Of a stretch of 43,071 nt of DNA, positions 15,561 to 24,737 are shown in pieces. This DNA is from Candidatus Omnitrophota bacterium (GTDB lineage: Bacteria; Omnitrophota; Gorgyraeia; JABMRN01; RBG-13-46-9): contig JADHYM010000009.1 in the NCBI GenBank assembly GCA_016782445.1, forward strand, positions 1 to 43,071. The letters run 5' to 3'. The translations under genes were made by a program, and so were the position numbers. Under the pieces are notes generated by a model that saw nothing but the letters and a program-made list of their open reading frames with translations, had not been told where the DNA came from and made no database searches. How positions within the stretch are numbered: the first letter of the stretch is position 1; every line of letters starts with the position of its first letter.

Positions 15561-16739
15561 ATGAAAAAGACCGTAAAAGACATGGATATAAGAGGTAAGC
15601 GCGTCCTTGAGCGCGTTGATTTTAATGTTCCGCTTGACGAGAAAGGACGCATTACAGACGATACGCGTATAAGAGCCGCTCTTCCTACTATACAATATAT
15701 TCTCAAAGCACCCGCGAAGTTGATCCTGATGAGCCACCTGGGCCGCCCAAAGGGTGAGGCTATTCCTGCGATGAGCCTCGCGCCATGCGCAAAGCGCCTT
15801 TCTGAGCTTCTTCGCAGGCCCGTAAAAATGATGAAAGATTGCGTAAGCTCGGATGTGGAAAAAGAAGTCGCATCCATGAAGGACGGAGACGTAATTCTTC
15901 TTGAAAACCTAAGATTCCATAAAGAGGAAACCAAGAACAACCCTGAATTCGCGAAAAAACTCGCTTCTCTCGGGGAGGTATTCATAAACGACGCATTTGG
16001 CACCTGCCACAGGGCGCACGCCTCGACAGAAGGCGTTACGAAGTTTCTGCCGAGCGCCATGGGACTTTTAGTGGAAAAGGAAGTGGAATATTTCGATAAG
16101 ATCCTTACTTCTCCTGAAAAACCGTTTGTCCTGATACTCGGCGGCGCGAAGGTTTCCGATAAGATAGCTGTTATAGAGAACATGCTCCCTAAAATAGATT
16201 CGCTTCTTATAGGCGGGGCAATGGCGTATACGTTCCTTAAGTCACGTTTGAAAGGCGTCGGAAGCTCCAAGCTCGAAGAGGACAATGTGGAAGTAGCAGC
16301 TGAGCTTTTCTCCAAAGCGCGCGAAAGCAACGTGAGCATATTTCTTCCGGAGGATCACGTCATAGCTAAAACCATAACCCCGGATGCGAGAACAAAAGTC
16401 GCGAAAGAGCATATTCCTGATGGCTGGATAGGCCTCGACATAGGCCCGAGAACAATTAAAAAATTTAAAGAAGCCTTGAAAGACGCGAAGACTATTCTCT
16501 GGAACGGCCCACTGGGGTATTTTGAGTTTAAGCCGTTCAGAAGGGGAACCACTGAGATTGCCAAATTCATAGCGCGTCTTGACGCGGTTAAAGTAATAGG
16601 CGGGGGAGATACAGCAGCCGCGATAAATGAGCTGAAACTCGGGCCGAAGATGAGCCATATTTCAACCGGCGGCGGAGCATCGCTCGAATATCTCGAAGGA
16701 AAAGGGCTGCCGGGAATTACGGCCCTCGAGGATAAATAA
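15561..16739 (+). CDS. pgk: Phosphoglycerate kinase
   Basis: This 392-residue cytosolic enzyme makes ATP from 1,3-bisphosphoglycerate. The substrate loops RVDFNVPL and SHLGRPKG, the hinge region GGAKVSDKI and the nucleotide site WNGPLGYFE with GGGDTAAAI are all intact, and the length is standard. A strong ribosome site and consensus promoter precede it. Its last base is the first base of tpiA. It is the first gene of a run joining glycolysis, secretion (secG) and peptide import. Confidence 0.98.
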   Translation: MKKTVKDMDIRGKRVLERVDFNVPLDEKGRITDDTRIRAALPTIQYILKAPAKLILMSHLGRPKGEAIPAMSLAPCAKRLSELLRRPVKMMKDCVSSDVEKEVASMKDGDVILLENLRFHKEETKNNPEFAKKLASLGEVFINDAFGTCHRAHASTEGVTKFLPSAMGLLVEKEVEYFDKILTSPEKPFVLILGGAKVSDKIAVIENMLPKIDSLLIGGAMAYTFLKSRLKGVGSSKLEEDNVEVAAELFSKARESNVSIFLPEDHVIAKTITPDARTKVAKEHIPDGWIGLDIGPRTIKKFKEALKDAKTILWNGPLGYFEFKPFRRGTTEIAKFIARLDAVKVIGGGDTAAAINELKLGPKMSHISTGGGASLEYLEGKGLPGITALEDK

Positions 16740-17515
16740 TGTCAAGAAATCCGATAATAGCCGGTAACTGGAAAATGCACAAGACTCCCGAAGAGTCTAT
16801 CAAACTTGCCAACGAAATCAAAAGAAACACCTTTAAAATCGAAGATGTAGACATAGTGCTTTGCCCGCCCTTTACGTCACTCACTGACGTGAAAGACGTG
16901 ATACAAGATACGAATATTTTACTCGGCGCGCAGAACATGTCCTGGAAGACCGAAGGCGCTTTTACAGGAGAGATTTCTTCGCTCATGCTTAAAAGCGCGG
17001 GATGCGCCTATATAATCATAGGCCACTCGGAAAGACGAGCCTACTTCGGAGAGACAAACGAATTAGTGAATAAAAAGCTAAAAACAGCCCTTACTGAAGG
17101 GCTTTTGCCTATAATGTGCGTGGGGGAGACGCTCAAAGAGCGGGAAGCTCAAAAGACATTTGACGTTGTTTCAGAGCACGTTCATAAAGGCCTGGCCGGC
17201 ATAGAGGGGCAGGATATTATAAAAGTTGTCATTGCATATGAGCCGGTATGGGCAATAGGAACAGGAAAGACCGCAACGAAAGAACAGGCAGAAGAGGTGC
17301 ACGCCTTCATAAGAGAGAATCTCGCGAAGAAATATAATTCTGAAATTGCCGAAAAAGTGCGTATTCAGTATGGCGGAAGCGTGAAACCCGCTAATATAGA
17401 GGAGCTTATAAAAGAAAAAGATATTGACGGCGCCCTTGTCGGTGGCGCGTCTTTAGACGCTGCGTCATTTGTGGAAATAATTAAAGGAGCAAACAAATGC
17501 TATACGCCTTCGTAA
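16739..17515 (+). CDS. tpiA: Triosephosphate isomerase
   Basis: This 258-residue TIM-barrel enzyme interconverts dihydroxyacetone phosphate and glyceraldehyde-3-P. Catalytic K12 (GNWKMH), H96 (IIGHSERR) and E168 (AYEPVWAIGTG) are present, with the phosphate-gripping YGGSVKPAN and GALVGGASL near the end. It overlaps pgk by one base and secG by 19 bases. The pgk-tpiA-secG order is common in bacteria. Confidence 0.98.
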   Translation: MSRNPIIAGNWKMHKTPEESIKLANEIKRNTFKIEDVDIVLCPPFTSLTDVKDVIQDTNILLGAQNMSWKTEGAFTGEISSLMLKSAGCAYIIIGHSERRAYFGETNELVNKKLKTALTEGLLPIMCVGETLKEREAQKTFDVVSEHVHKGLAGIEGQDIIKVVIAYEPVWAIGTGKTATKEQAEEVHAFIRENLAKKYNSEIAEKVRIQYGGSVKPANIEELIKEKDIDGALVGGASLDAASFVEIIKGANKCYTPS

Positions 17516-17937
17516 TAATAGTGCATCTTACAGCTTGCCTTATGCTGATCGCTGCTATCCTGCTTCAGGCGGGGCGCGGCGGGGGATTGAGCGAAACCTT
17601 CGGAAGCGATTCGCAGAAGACGCTCTTTGGCGCGAAGGCCAACGTCTTTTTAACGCGCGCCACAGTTACGGCAGCGTGCCTTTTTCTCGTGACGAGCCTT
17701 CTTCTGGGAGTGCTTACCTCGCGAAGGGGAAAAAGCATTATCGATTTTGAGGGAAGCACGGACCCCGAGGCCCAAAGACAAACCCAAAGACAAAACCAAA
17801 CCGAAGCCGACATTCCTTATATTCCGCCGCCCGTTCCCATAGATCAGGAAAGCGTCCAGGAAAAAGCTCAGGAAACAGTAGAACCCCAACCCCAACCCAT
17901 ACCTATTGATGAGCCCGGCGGCCCGAGCATGGACTAA
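17497..17937 (+). CDS. secG: Preprotein translocase subunit SecG
   Basis: This 146-residue protein has two membrane helices (about 3-22 and 52-74) joined by the typical SecG loop GRGGGLSETFGS. It stabilises the SecYE channel during SecA-driven export. A long C-terminal tail rich in Gln, Pro and Glu (about 85-146) is not part of the family core and should be disordered. The next reading frame begins inside the tail. Confidence 0.92.
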   Translation: MLYAFVIIVHLTACLMLIAAILLQAGRGGGLSETFGSDSQKTLFGAKANVFLTRATVTAACLFLVTSLLLGVLTSRRGKSIIDFEGSTDPEAQRQTQRQNQTEADIPYIPPPVPIDQESVQEKAQETVEPQPQPIPIDEPGGPSMD

Positions 17938-19585
17938 AAAGATATTTTTTGTGCCGCTATTGTTTATAGCGGCACTTTCTTTGCTCGGCGGGGACAGGTC
18001 TCTTCCAGAGACTACACCCCATATGGAGACCTGTCCCCGCTCGAATAATGAGACCTGTCCCCGCCCAACGCGCGGTGACGCGTTTGTCGTGGGTAATATA
18101 GGTGACGCCAGAACCCTTATTCCAATTCTCGCTTCTGATAGCCCCTCTTCGTACATCGTAGCCCTTGTCTTCAGTGGCTTAGTAAAATATGATACAAACG
18201 TAGAACTTACAGGAGATCTTGCCGAGTCCTGGGACATAGAGGACGAGGGCCTCGCGATAGTTTTTCATTTACGAAAAAATGTGCGCTGGCACGACGGACA
18301 TCCGTTTACGGCCGAAGACGTAAAATTTACGTACGAAAAGCTTATTGACCCGGCTGTCCCGACCCCATACGGTGGTGATTTTAAGATGATAGACCGCCTT
18401 GAAATCCCGGACGCCTTTACAGTAAAGGTAATTTACAAAGAACCTTTTTCGCCGGGGCTCACAAGCTGGCACATGCCTATCATGCCGAAACACCTTCTTG
18501 AAAATGAAAGCTTCGTTACTACTAAGTTTGCCCGCGCGCCCGTAGGGACCGGGCCGTATAAATTCAAAAGGTGGAAATCCGGGGAAAGGATAGATCTTGT
18601 CGCGAATGAGGACTACTTCGAGCACGCGCCATACATAGACCGGTATATTTACCGCGTTATACCTGACCAGGCGACGCTTTTTCTTGAGCTTGAAACAGAG
18701 GGTATTGATTTAATGAGCCTCGAGCCGATTCAGTTTAAAAAACTTACTGACACCCGGTTTTTTAAAAAGCGTTTCAAAAAATTCAAGTACCCTTTTTTCG
18801 GCTATACGTACATGGCCTATAACCTGAAGGACGAAAAATTTAAGGATAAAAGAGTTCGTCAGGCGCTGAATTACGCCGTAAACAAACAGGAACTCATAGA
18901 GGGCGTGCTTTTTGGGCTTGGCAGGATATCTGCGGGGCAGTTCGTGCCGGAATCCTGGGCCTATAATGAAGACGTGAAACCCTATCCCTTTGACCCGGAA
19001 AAGGCGAAAACGGTTCTCGCCGAGTGCGGATGGCAGGACACTGACGGCGACGACTGGATAGATAAAGACGGAAAAAATTTTGAATTTACGATACTTACAA
19101 ACCAGGGAAACGACATGCGGCTTAAAACCGCTGAGATAATACAGCGCCGCCTCAAGGATATAGGCATCAAAGTGGATATCAGGGTCCTTGAATGGGCGGT
19201 TTTTATAAATGAGTTTGTCGACAAAAAACGTTTCGAAGCCATAATGATGGGCTGGGGCCTGGGGAGGGAACCTGATTGCTTTGACATATTCCATTCGTCA
19301 AAAACAGGGCCCGGAGAATTCAACTTCGTAAGTTACTCGAACCCCGAACTTGACGCGCTTCTCGTCGCGGGCAGGCGCACATTCGACAAAGAAAAAAGAA
19401 AACAAATTTACCATAAGGTCCAGAAAATACTTTATGACGACCAGCCATACATGTTTTTGTATGTGCCGGACTCTCTCGTAGCGGTCCATTCAAGATTCGA
19501 GAATGTAAAACCAAGCGCCATAGGAATAGGGTATAATTTTATCGACTGGTGGGTACCGAAGGCTAAACAGAGATATAGGTATTGA
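17909..19585 (+). CDS. Family 5 extracellular solute-binding protein (Dpp/Opp type)
   Basis: This protein of about 558 residues binds peptides or similar ligands for the permease genes that follow. SBP family 5 signatures are present: the start DARTLIPILASD, then LAESWDIEDEG, FHLRKNVRWHDGHPFTAEDV, VGTGPYKFKRW and VRQALNYAVNKQELI. The signal peptide is MSPAARAWTKKIFFVPLLFI with AALSLLGG after it. A lipobox cysteine would be expected there but is absent. In its place, residues about 27-52 are encoded by a GGGGACAGGTCTC palindromic repeat. The ATG at 17909 lies inside secG (a TTG precedes it). The export class (lipoprotein or released) is therefore uncertain. Confidence 0.92.
   Translation: MSPAARAWTKKIFFVPLLFIAALSLLGGDRSLPETTPHMETCPRSNNETCPRPTRGDAFVVGNIGDARTLIPILASDSPSSYIVALVFSGLVKYDTNVELTGDLAESWDIEDEGLAIVFHLRKNVRWHDGHPFTAEDVKFTYEKLIDPAVPTPYGGDFKMIDRLEIPDAFTVKVIYKEPFSPGLTSWHMPIMPKHLLENESFVTTKFARAPVGTGPYKFKRWKSGERIDLVANEDYFEHAPYIDRYIYRVIPDQATLFLELETEGIDLMSLEPIQFKKLTDTRFFKKRFKKFKYPFFGYTYMAYNLKDEKFKDKRVRQALNYAVNKQELIEGVLFGLGRISAGQFVPESWAYNEDVKPYPFDPEKAKTVLAECGWQDTDGDDWIDKDGKNFEFTILTNQGNDMRLKTAEIIQRRLKDIGIKVDIRVLEWAVFINEFVDKKRFEAIMMGWGLGREPDCFDIFHSSKTGPGEFNFVSYSNPELDALLVAGRRTFDKEKRKQIYHKVQKILYDDQPYMFLYVPDSLVAVHSRFENVKPSAIGIGYNFIDWWVPKAKQRYRY
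17951..17975 (+). terminator. Terminator-like hairpin inside the signal-peptide codons
   Basis: GTGCCGCTAT and ATAGCGGCAC form a perfect 10-bp stem with a TGTTT loop, followed by TTTCTTT. It starts 13 bases after the secG stop codon and lies within the coding start of the solute-binding protein. It could attenuate transcription between the glycolysis genes and the transporter genes. Confidence 0.5.
17987..18064 (+). repeat. GGGGACAGGTCTC palindromic repeat read in frame
   Basis: GCGGGGACAGGTCTC at the left is answered twice by GAGACCTGTCCCCGC (ends near 18039 and 18064). The segment translates without stop as part of the solute-binding protein, just after its signal peptide, encoding two ETCPR units. 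Similar GGGGACAGGTCTC repeats are known as REP-like elements in various genomes. Confidence 0.85.
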
Positions 19586-19590
19586 TCAAG

Positions 19591-19711
19591 GGTTGCGGTT
19601 GCGTTGATCGGTTGCGTCGCGAGAATCGGTTGCGTCAGACGGTTGCGTTTATTATTCACGCACCCGACCGACGACGGACGTTTCGCGCGACGCAACCGCA
19701 ACCGACCGACG
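19591..19711 (+). repeat. GGTTGCG-type palindromic element (family C), before dppB
   Basis: CGGTTGCGTCGCGAGA on the left is answered by TTTCGCGCGACGCAACCG on the right. An inner GGTTGCGTTTATTATTCACG hairpin lies between them, and the outer GGTTGCGGTTGCG pairs with CGCAACCGCAACC. The frame of the downstream permease gene is open through the element from 19604. Confidence 0.82.
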
Positions 19712-19720
19712 AAAAACAAT

Positions 19721-20695
19721 ATGTTAAAATACATAATAAAACGCTTACTAAATATGATCCCGATATTGTTCGGTATCACTCTTATTTCCTTCGCCGTGAT
19801 ACACATGGCTCCGGGCAAGCCCACTGATCTCGTAACCCAGCTCAATCCCAAGGTGAGCATGGAAGCGCGCGAGAAGCTGAATAAAATACATGGCCTCGAC
19901 AAACCGCTTTACGTTCAGTATCTTGACTGGATAAAAAAAATAGGACGGCTTGATTTCGGGAAAAGTTTTGCCGACTCAAGGCCTGTTATCGATAAGATTG
20001 CCGAAAGACTCCCCATAACTCTCCTTATAAATGTCCTCTCGATTTTTATTATTTTTATTGTTTCAATTCCCGTAGGCATAAAAAGCGCTCTCCGAAAAGG
20101 AGCGCCTTTTGACAAGATAAGTACGGTCGCGGTATTTATAGGATTTGCCATCCCGAGTTTCTGGCTGGCGCTTCTTTTAATATCGTTTTTCGGGGTACAC
20201 TTAGGTATTTTGCCCGTATCCGGGATTGTGTCGCTCGATTTTGAAAAACTAAATCTTTTACAAAAAATATTCGACCTCTCGCGGCACCTCATACTGCCTG
20301 TTTTTGTGCTTTCAATAGGCGGCATAGCGGGTTTTTCCCGCTACATGCGGCAGAGCATGTTGAGCGTGGAGCACCAGGATTATATAAGGACCGCAAGGGC
20401 CAAGGGCCTGCCGGAAAAAGAGGTAATATACCGGCACGCGCTTAAAAACGCGCTCCTTCCTATAATAACAATTCTCGGGCTTTCTATTCCGGCGCTACTT
20501 TCAGGAAGCGTTATCGTCGAGAAGGTATTCAGCATACCGGGCATGGGGCTTTTAATGTTTGAGTCGGTTTTTATGCGTGACTATAACGTGATAATGGGGA
20601 TCCTGATTGTAAGCGCATTTCTCACGCTTTTAGGAAACCTCCTTGCTGACATCGCGTACGTATACGCAGATCCGAGGATACGCTATGAAAAATAA
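19721..20695 (+). CDS. ABC peptide transporter permease (DppB type)
   Basis: This 324-residue inner-membrane permease starts [20 protein letters not shown]. It carries the DppB signatures [22 protein letters not shown] and the EAA loop ([20 protein letters not shown]), where the ATPase docks, and has about six membrane helices. I chose the ATG after the palindromic element; the frame is open further upstream through the repeat, but those residues do not fit the family. The end overlaps the next permease by 11 bases. Confidence 0.92.
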   Translation: MLKYIIKRLLNMIPILFGITLISFAVIHMAPGKPTDLVTQLNPKVSMEAREKLNKIHGLDKPLYVQYLDWIKKIGRLDFGKSFADSRPVIDKIAERLPITLLINVLSIFIIFIVSIPVGIKSALRKGAPFDKISTVAVFIGFAIPSFWLALLLISFFGVHLGILPVSGIVSLDFEKLNLLQKIFDLSRHLILPVFVLSIGGIAGFSRYMRQSMLSVEHQDYIRTARAKGLPEKEVIYRHALKNALLPIITILGLSIPALLSGSVIVEKVFSIPGMGLLMFESVFMRDYNVIMGILIVSAFLTLLGNLLADIAYVYADPRIRYEK

Positions 20696-21488
20696 ATTAA
20701 TGCTGACCGGCGTAATCATAATAATCTTGCTCATACTAGCAGCGGTGTTTGCGCCGAAAATCGCCAAATATGACCCTACCTATATAAATATAAAAGAGGC
20801 GCTCCTTCCGCCTTCCGAAGAGCATCTCATGGGAACTGATATGCTGGGAAGGGATCTTTTTTCAAGGATGCTTTTTGGCTCGCGCATAGCCCTTACGATA
20901 GGTATCGTTGCTGTCGGGCTCGCCGCAGTTATCGGCGTGGCGCTCGGTTCGATAGCGGGTTATTTCGGAGGGAAAATAGATTCTGTTATAATGCGGTTCG
21001 CGGATATCATGCTTTGCTTTCCGGCTTTTTTTCTGATACTCGCGGTCATCGCAGTAGTAGGGCCGAGCATTTTTAATATAATGATAATAATAGGCTTAAC
21101 GAGCTGGATGGGCATGGCGCGTCTCATTCGGGCGGAAATACTTACCCTGAAGACAAGGGATTATGTTTTGTGTTCCAGGGTTCTCGGCGCGAGTAACTTT
21201 TTTATTATCACAAAGCACCTTATACCGAACGGCATCGGGCCGGTGCTTGTGAGTTTTGTTTTTGGAGTTGCGGGCGCGATTCTAATGGAAGCGGGCTTAA
21301 GTTTTCTCGGACTCGGTGTTCAGCCGCCTGATCCGAGCTGGGGCAACATTCTCATGGAAGGCAAGGCAGTCCTGGGCGTAGGCTGGTGGGTTATTCTTTT
21401 TCCGGGACTTGCGATACTCATAACGGTTTTGGCATTTAACTTATTGGGAGAGGGATTGAGAGACGCGCTTAATCCAAGGATAAAATAA
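20685..21488 (+). CDS. ABC peptide transporter permease (DppC type)
   Basis: This 267-residue second permease has an N-terminal membrane helix ([20 protein letters not shown]), then [23 protein letters not shown]. That is the DppC block leading into [13 protein letters not shown]. The EAA loop ([20 protein letters not shown]) is present. I set the start at the ATG overlapping the end of the upstream permease, because the extra upstream residues in this frame are the permease coding region read out of frame. It forms a heterodimeric channel with the DppB-like protein. Confidence 0.92.
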   Translation: MKNKLMLTGVIIIILLILAAVFAPKIAKYDPTYINIKEALLPPSEEHLMGTDMLGRDLFSRMLFGSRIALTIGIVAVGLAAVIGVALGSIAGYFGGKIDSVIMRFADIMLCFPAFFLILAVIAVVGPSIFNIMIIIGLTSWMGMARLIRAEILTLKTRDYVLCSRVLGASNFFIITKHLIPNGIGPVLVSFVFGVAGAILMEAGLSFLGLGVQPPDPSWGNILMEGKAVLGVGWWVILFPGLAILITVLAFNLLGEGLRDALNPRIK

Positions 21489-21499
21489 TGAAAGTCAGA

Positions 21500-21615
21500 C
21501 GGTTGCGTTGATCGGTTGCGTCGCGAGAAATGGTTGCGTCGGATGGTTGCGTCAGATTTACACGCAACCGACCGACGACTGACGTTTCGCCCGACGCCAC
21601 CGCAACCGACTGACG
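21500..21615 (+). repeat. GGTTGCG-type palindromic element (family C), before dppDF
   Basis: GGTTGCGTTGATCGGTTGCG with TCGCGAGAAA on the left is answered by TTTCGCCCGACGCCACCG and CAACCGACTGACG on the right. It is almost the same as the copy before the DppB gene. The reading frame of the ATPase gene is open through it from 21516. Before it, ATGAAAGTC resembles the ATPase start MLLKV only weakly. Confidence 0.82.
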
Positions 21616-21635
21616 AAAGACAAAATAAAAAATAT

Positions 21636-23144
21636 ATGCTATTAAAAGTAAAAAACTTAACTATAAACTTCAAGAATGACGACGGCCCCGTAAAAGCCGT
21701 AAAGGGAATTGACTTTGAAATAAACGAAAACGAGGTTCTTGGTCTCGTCGGAGAATCCGGAAGCGGAAAAACCGTAACCGCGCTTTCGATCATGGATCTT
21801 CTCGAGAAAAAAACATGCTGCGTAGAAGGAGAGATCAACACCTCTTTCAACCGCGTTCGCGGAAAAAATATCACCATGGTTTTTCAGGAGCCTTTTACGT
21901 CTCTCAATCCTGTTCTGCGTGTCGGGGAGCAGGTAGACGAGGTAATGCTTACGCATGAAAAGGCCTCGGCCAAAGAAGCCAGGAGTCATACACTCGAGCT
22001 TTTTAGAAAAGTAATGATAAAAGAACCCGAGCGCGTATATGATTCCTACCCGCACGCGTTATCCGGCGGCCAGAGGCAGCGCGTTATGCTTGCTATGGCT
22101 ATTTCGCTAAGGCCCAAGCTTCTTATAGCTGACGAGCCGACGACTGCCCTTGACGTCACCATACAGAAAGAAATACTCGAGCTTATTATGCGCCTTAAGG
22201 AGGAGCTCGGCATGGCTGTCTTTTTCATAACGCATGATTTTGACATCATAAAGAAAATCGCGGATAGGGTTTTAGTGATGAAAAACGGCCGGATAGTAGA
22301 GAGCGGTTTAAGAAAAAGCGTTTTATCGGATCCGAAAAACGAATATACAAAGAAACTTATAGATGCCGTTCCTTCCATAGGAGGGGCCTTTCCCGGAAAA
22401 GGGAAAAAAACAGGCGAGGTGGTACTCGAGGCAAAAGACCTAACCAAATCATTTTATCTTGAAAAAGGATTTTTCAGAAAACATTCAAGCAGGATAAGCG
22501 CCGTATCGGAGGTAAGCCTCAAGATCCATGAGGGGAGAACCCTGGGCGTTGTCGGGGAATCAGGCTGCGGCAAGACAACGCTTGCGAGACTTCTCGTGGG
22601 CCTCCTGAAAGCCGATAAGGGCGAGGTGCGCTGCCCGGAAAAAAACATCCAGATAGTTTTTCAGGACCCGGCGAGCTCTCTTGACCCCAGGATGAGGATG
22701 GGGGATATTGTTTTAGAGGGGCTTACCATTCGGGGCGCGAAAAGAAGAGAAAAAGAACTTGTTTTGCGGGAAATCCTGTTTAATGCCCGTCTTAACTACA
22801 AAGATCGCATGAAACTGCCGCACGAGTTTTCCGGCGGCGAGCGGCAGAGAATAGCCATAGCGAGGTCCCTGGCTGTCAAGCCCCGCGTACTCATTCTTGA
22901 TGAACCCGTCTCGAGCCTGGATGTTATAATACAGAAGGAAGTGCTCGGGCTTCTCAAGGATTTACAGAAAGAGCTTTTCCTGACCTACGTTTTCATTTCT
23001 CATGACCTGAGAGTGATAGAATACATGTCGGATGACGTTGCTGTTATAGAAAACGGCCGTATAGTGGAGCTTGCCTCGCGCGAGAAGTTATACGAATCGC
23101 CGCAGCACGCATACACCAAGAAGCTCCTTAGAAGTGTATTATAA
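21636..23144 (+). CDS. Double ABC ATPase of peptide transporter (DppD-DppF fusion)
   Basis: This 502-residue protein contains two complete ATPase modules. The first has GESGSGKT, LSGGQRQRV and LLIADEPTTALD. The second has GESGCGKT, FSGGERQRIA and LILDEPVSSLD. Two separate genes (dppD and dppF) are more usual; the fused form is known in other bacteria. The short oligopeptide-type C-terminal extension (ESPQHAYTKKLLRSVL) is present. It should power the two permeases encoded just upstream. The ATG after the palindromic element is preferred: the family begins with LLKVKNLTINF. Confidence 0.93.
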   Translation: MLLKVKNLTINFKNDDGPVKAVKGIDFEINENEVLGLVGESGSGKTVTALSIMDLLEKKTCCVEGEINTSFNRVRGKNITMVFQEPFTSLNPVLRVGEQVDEVMLTHEKASAKEARSHTLELFRKVMIKEPERVYDSYPHALSGGQRQRVMLAMAISLRPKLLIADEPTTALDVTIQKEILELIMRLKEELGMAVFFITHDFDIIKKIADRVLVMKNGRIVESGLRKSVLSDPKNEYTKKLIDAVPSIGGAFPGKGKKTGEVVLEAKDLTKSFYLEKGFFRKHSSRISAVSEVSLKIHEGRTLGVVGESGCGKTTLARLLVGLLKADKGEVRCPEKNIQIVFQDPASSLDPRMRMGDIVLEGLTIRGAKRREKELVLREILFNARLNYKDRMKLPHEFSGGERQRIAIARSLAVKPRVLILDEPVSSLDVIIQKEVLGLLKDLQKELFLTYVFISHDLRVIEYMSDDVAVIENGRIVELASREKLYESPQHAYTKKLLRSVL

Positions 23145-23152
23145 AGGTAAGG

Positions 23153-23181
23153 TTGCATAATGAAAGAAGCTCAAGTATACT
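23153..23181 (+). promoter_or_regulatory. Sigma70-type promoter
   Basis: TTGCAT and TATACT are separated by 17 bp, just after the transporter operon. GGAAGG precedes the next ATG at 23207. Confidence 0.6.
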
Positions 23182-23206
23182 ACATAAAACGAAAGGAAGG
23201 TAAAAC

Positions 23207-23809
23207 ATGAAAAAAACTATTTTCACGGCATTAATAGCGATCGCGGCGTGCGTCATCATAGTATCGTTTTTTCAGCCCTGGGCAGGGGTCGAGACATCTG
23301 TTACGGCCGTATCGAAGGAGCTTACGGACAAAGCCGGAGGCGAGCTTAAAGATACCCCTTTCGCCGGCAAATTCATAAAAAAACTCAGTAATATTACGGA
23401 TAAAATAGCGGACCTAGGCGACATAGAGATCAAAACACAGGTTACCGGCTACAATGTTCCGAGAATGGTAAATAGTGATACCTCCAAAGTGGCTCTTTCG
23501 CTGGCCCAGATCATGTTCAAGAGTACTGAGGGCCTTACCTGGAAAAGCTACATGGTTTACGTTCTCCCTGTTTCTGCTGTTTTATGCGTATTCCTGGTCA
23601 TTGTAGGCATGAAAAACAAAATAGCTCTTATCGTGGCGTTTCTTGTAAGCGCAGGTTTATCGCTCGTAGGCTTATATAACCTGCACACGATGGACCTCGG
23701 GACGATAGCTATAAAAGTAACTATTACTTATGGCCTTTGGAATACGCTGTACGCGTTCCTTTTTATAGCAGGCGTGACAGGCGTCTGGCTCATAACAGAT
23801 AGAAAATAG
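23207..23809 (+). CDS. Membrane protein of unknown function (about four TM)
   Basis: This 200-residue protein has one N-terminal hydrophobic segment (about 5-22), an outside loop of about 90 residues (KELTDKAGGELKDTPFAGKF and onward), and three closely spaced membrane helices in the second half (about 117-133, 137-155 and 176-196). A good ribosome site and a promoter precede it. It is followed at 4 nt by a PEGA-domain gene and then a GT2 glycosyltransferase, so it may belong to an envelope-glycan operon. I do not recognise the family. Confidence 0.8.
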   Translation: MKKTIFTALIAIAACVIIVSFFQPWAGVETSVTAVSKELTDKAGGELKDTPFAGKFIKKLSNITDKIADLGDIEIKTQVTGYNVPRMVNSDTSKVALSLAQIMFKSTEGLTWKSYMVYVLPVSAVLCVFLVIVGMKNKIALIVAFLVSAGLSLVGLYNLHTMDLGTIAIKVTITYGLWNTLYAFLFIAGVTGVWLITDRK

Positions 23810-23813
23810 TTTC

Positions 23814-24737
23814 ATGCTTTTTTTGAGGAAGCTTGTTTTTTATTGTTTTCTCATTTTTTACGCTATAGCATGCCCTCTTATAATACTCTATGCGTTCGGG
23901 TACATCTTCGAGCCCCGGAATTTGAGCCACGTAGTTAAGACAGGCGATATACATTTATCGACCGCACCGCCCGGGGCATCCGTATACCTCAACAATAAGC
24001 CCCTTAAAGAAAAAACTCCGGCCCTTATTTCGCAACTTCTTCCCGGTGACTATGATATCGCGATAAAGACCCCCGAATATAGCGACTACAATATAAATCT
24101 TTCCGTTGAAGCGGGCTCGGCTACTGTGAGGGATAATATAATCCTTATACCGGAGAAGTGGGAGTATAAGGTATGCGGGACAAGAAATTTTAGCGGCATG
24201 ATCCCCATCGAGGGTACGGATTTTTTCATAATGCAAAAACACGAATCCTCTGACCGGGCAGAGCTTTATAATTATAAGACCGACGAAAATTGTTTTTTAC
24301 AAGAAGTGCAAATCCCGGCGCAAAAGAAAGGCACTGTTCTTATAGTCGGCGTCGAGCTCGAAAGAAATTCCGTAAAGGTTCTGGTGTGGGGAAAGAAGTG
24401 TATCGGAATCATTGATCTATCGAAGCAAGAAGATGATTCGAACGGCAAAAAAACAGTCACACTTGACTGGATATTCGCCTCCGGCAAGGACATTAAAAAA
24501 GCCGTATGGGTATATAACGGCTCGCACGCCCTTTTTCTCGATGATAGCTCCATATATTTAATTGACGTGACATCACCGGATTTTCGCGATCCTGAGTTTC
24601 TTTTTAAGATAAAAGAAGAGAGCAACTTTTTCTATTCCGAAGATACAGGCACTGCATATTACGTTGATCCGAGGACCGAGAGCCTCATGTCAGTCGAGAT
24701 TGTAAGCAAAGCAATAAAGAAAACAGACAAAAAATGA
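23814..24737 (+). CDS. PEGA-domain membrane-anchored protein
   Basis: This 307-residue protein has an N-terminal membrane anchor (about 7-29). It then has a PEGA-type beta domain (about 44-105, with GDIHLSTAPPGASVYLNNKP and LLPGDYDIAIKTPEYSDY) and a C-terminal region of about 180 residues with repeated beta strands, possibly a partial propeller. PEGA domains occur in surface and cell-wall-associated proteins. No catalytic motif is visible. It overlaps the glycosyltransferase gene as ATGA, so the two are probably produced together. A sensing or scaffolding role at the envelope is inference. Confidence 0.82.
   Translation: MLFLRKLVFYCFLIFYAIACPLIILYAFGYIFEPRNLSHVVKTGDIHLSTAPPGASVYLNNKPLKEKTPALISQLLPGDYDIAIKTPEYSDYNINLSVEAGSATVRDNIILIPEKWEYKVCGTRNFSGMIPIEGTDFFIMQKHESSDRAELYNYKTDENCFLQEVQIPAQKKGTVLIVGVELERNSVKVLVWGKKCIGIIDLSKQEDDSNGKKTVTLDWIFASGKDIKKAVWVYNGSHALFLDDSSIYLIDVTSPDFRDPEFLFKIKEESNFFYSEDTGTAYYVDPRTESLMSVEIVSKAIKKTDKK

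Noticed and set aside
19604-19720. N-terminal extension of the DppB-like permease through the repeat
   Set aside because: The family begins with the MLKYIIKRL-type start, and the extension is repeat-encoded. A translated extension cannot be fully excluded.
21516-21635. N-terminal extension of the double ATPase through the repeat
   Set aside because: Same reasoning: the ABC domain begins right after the ATG at 21636 and the extra residues are repeat-encoded.
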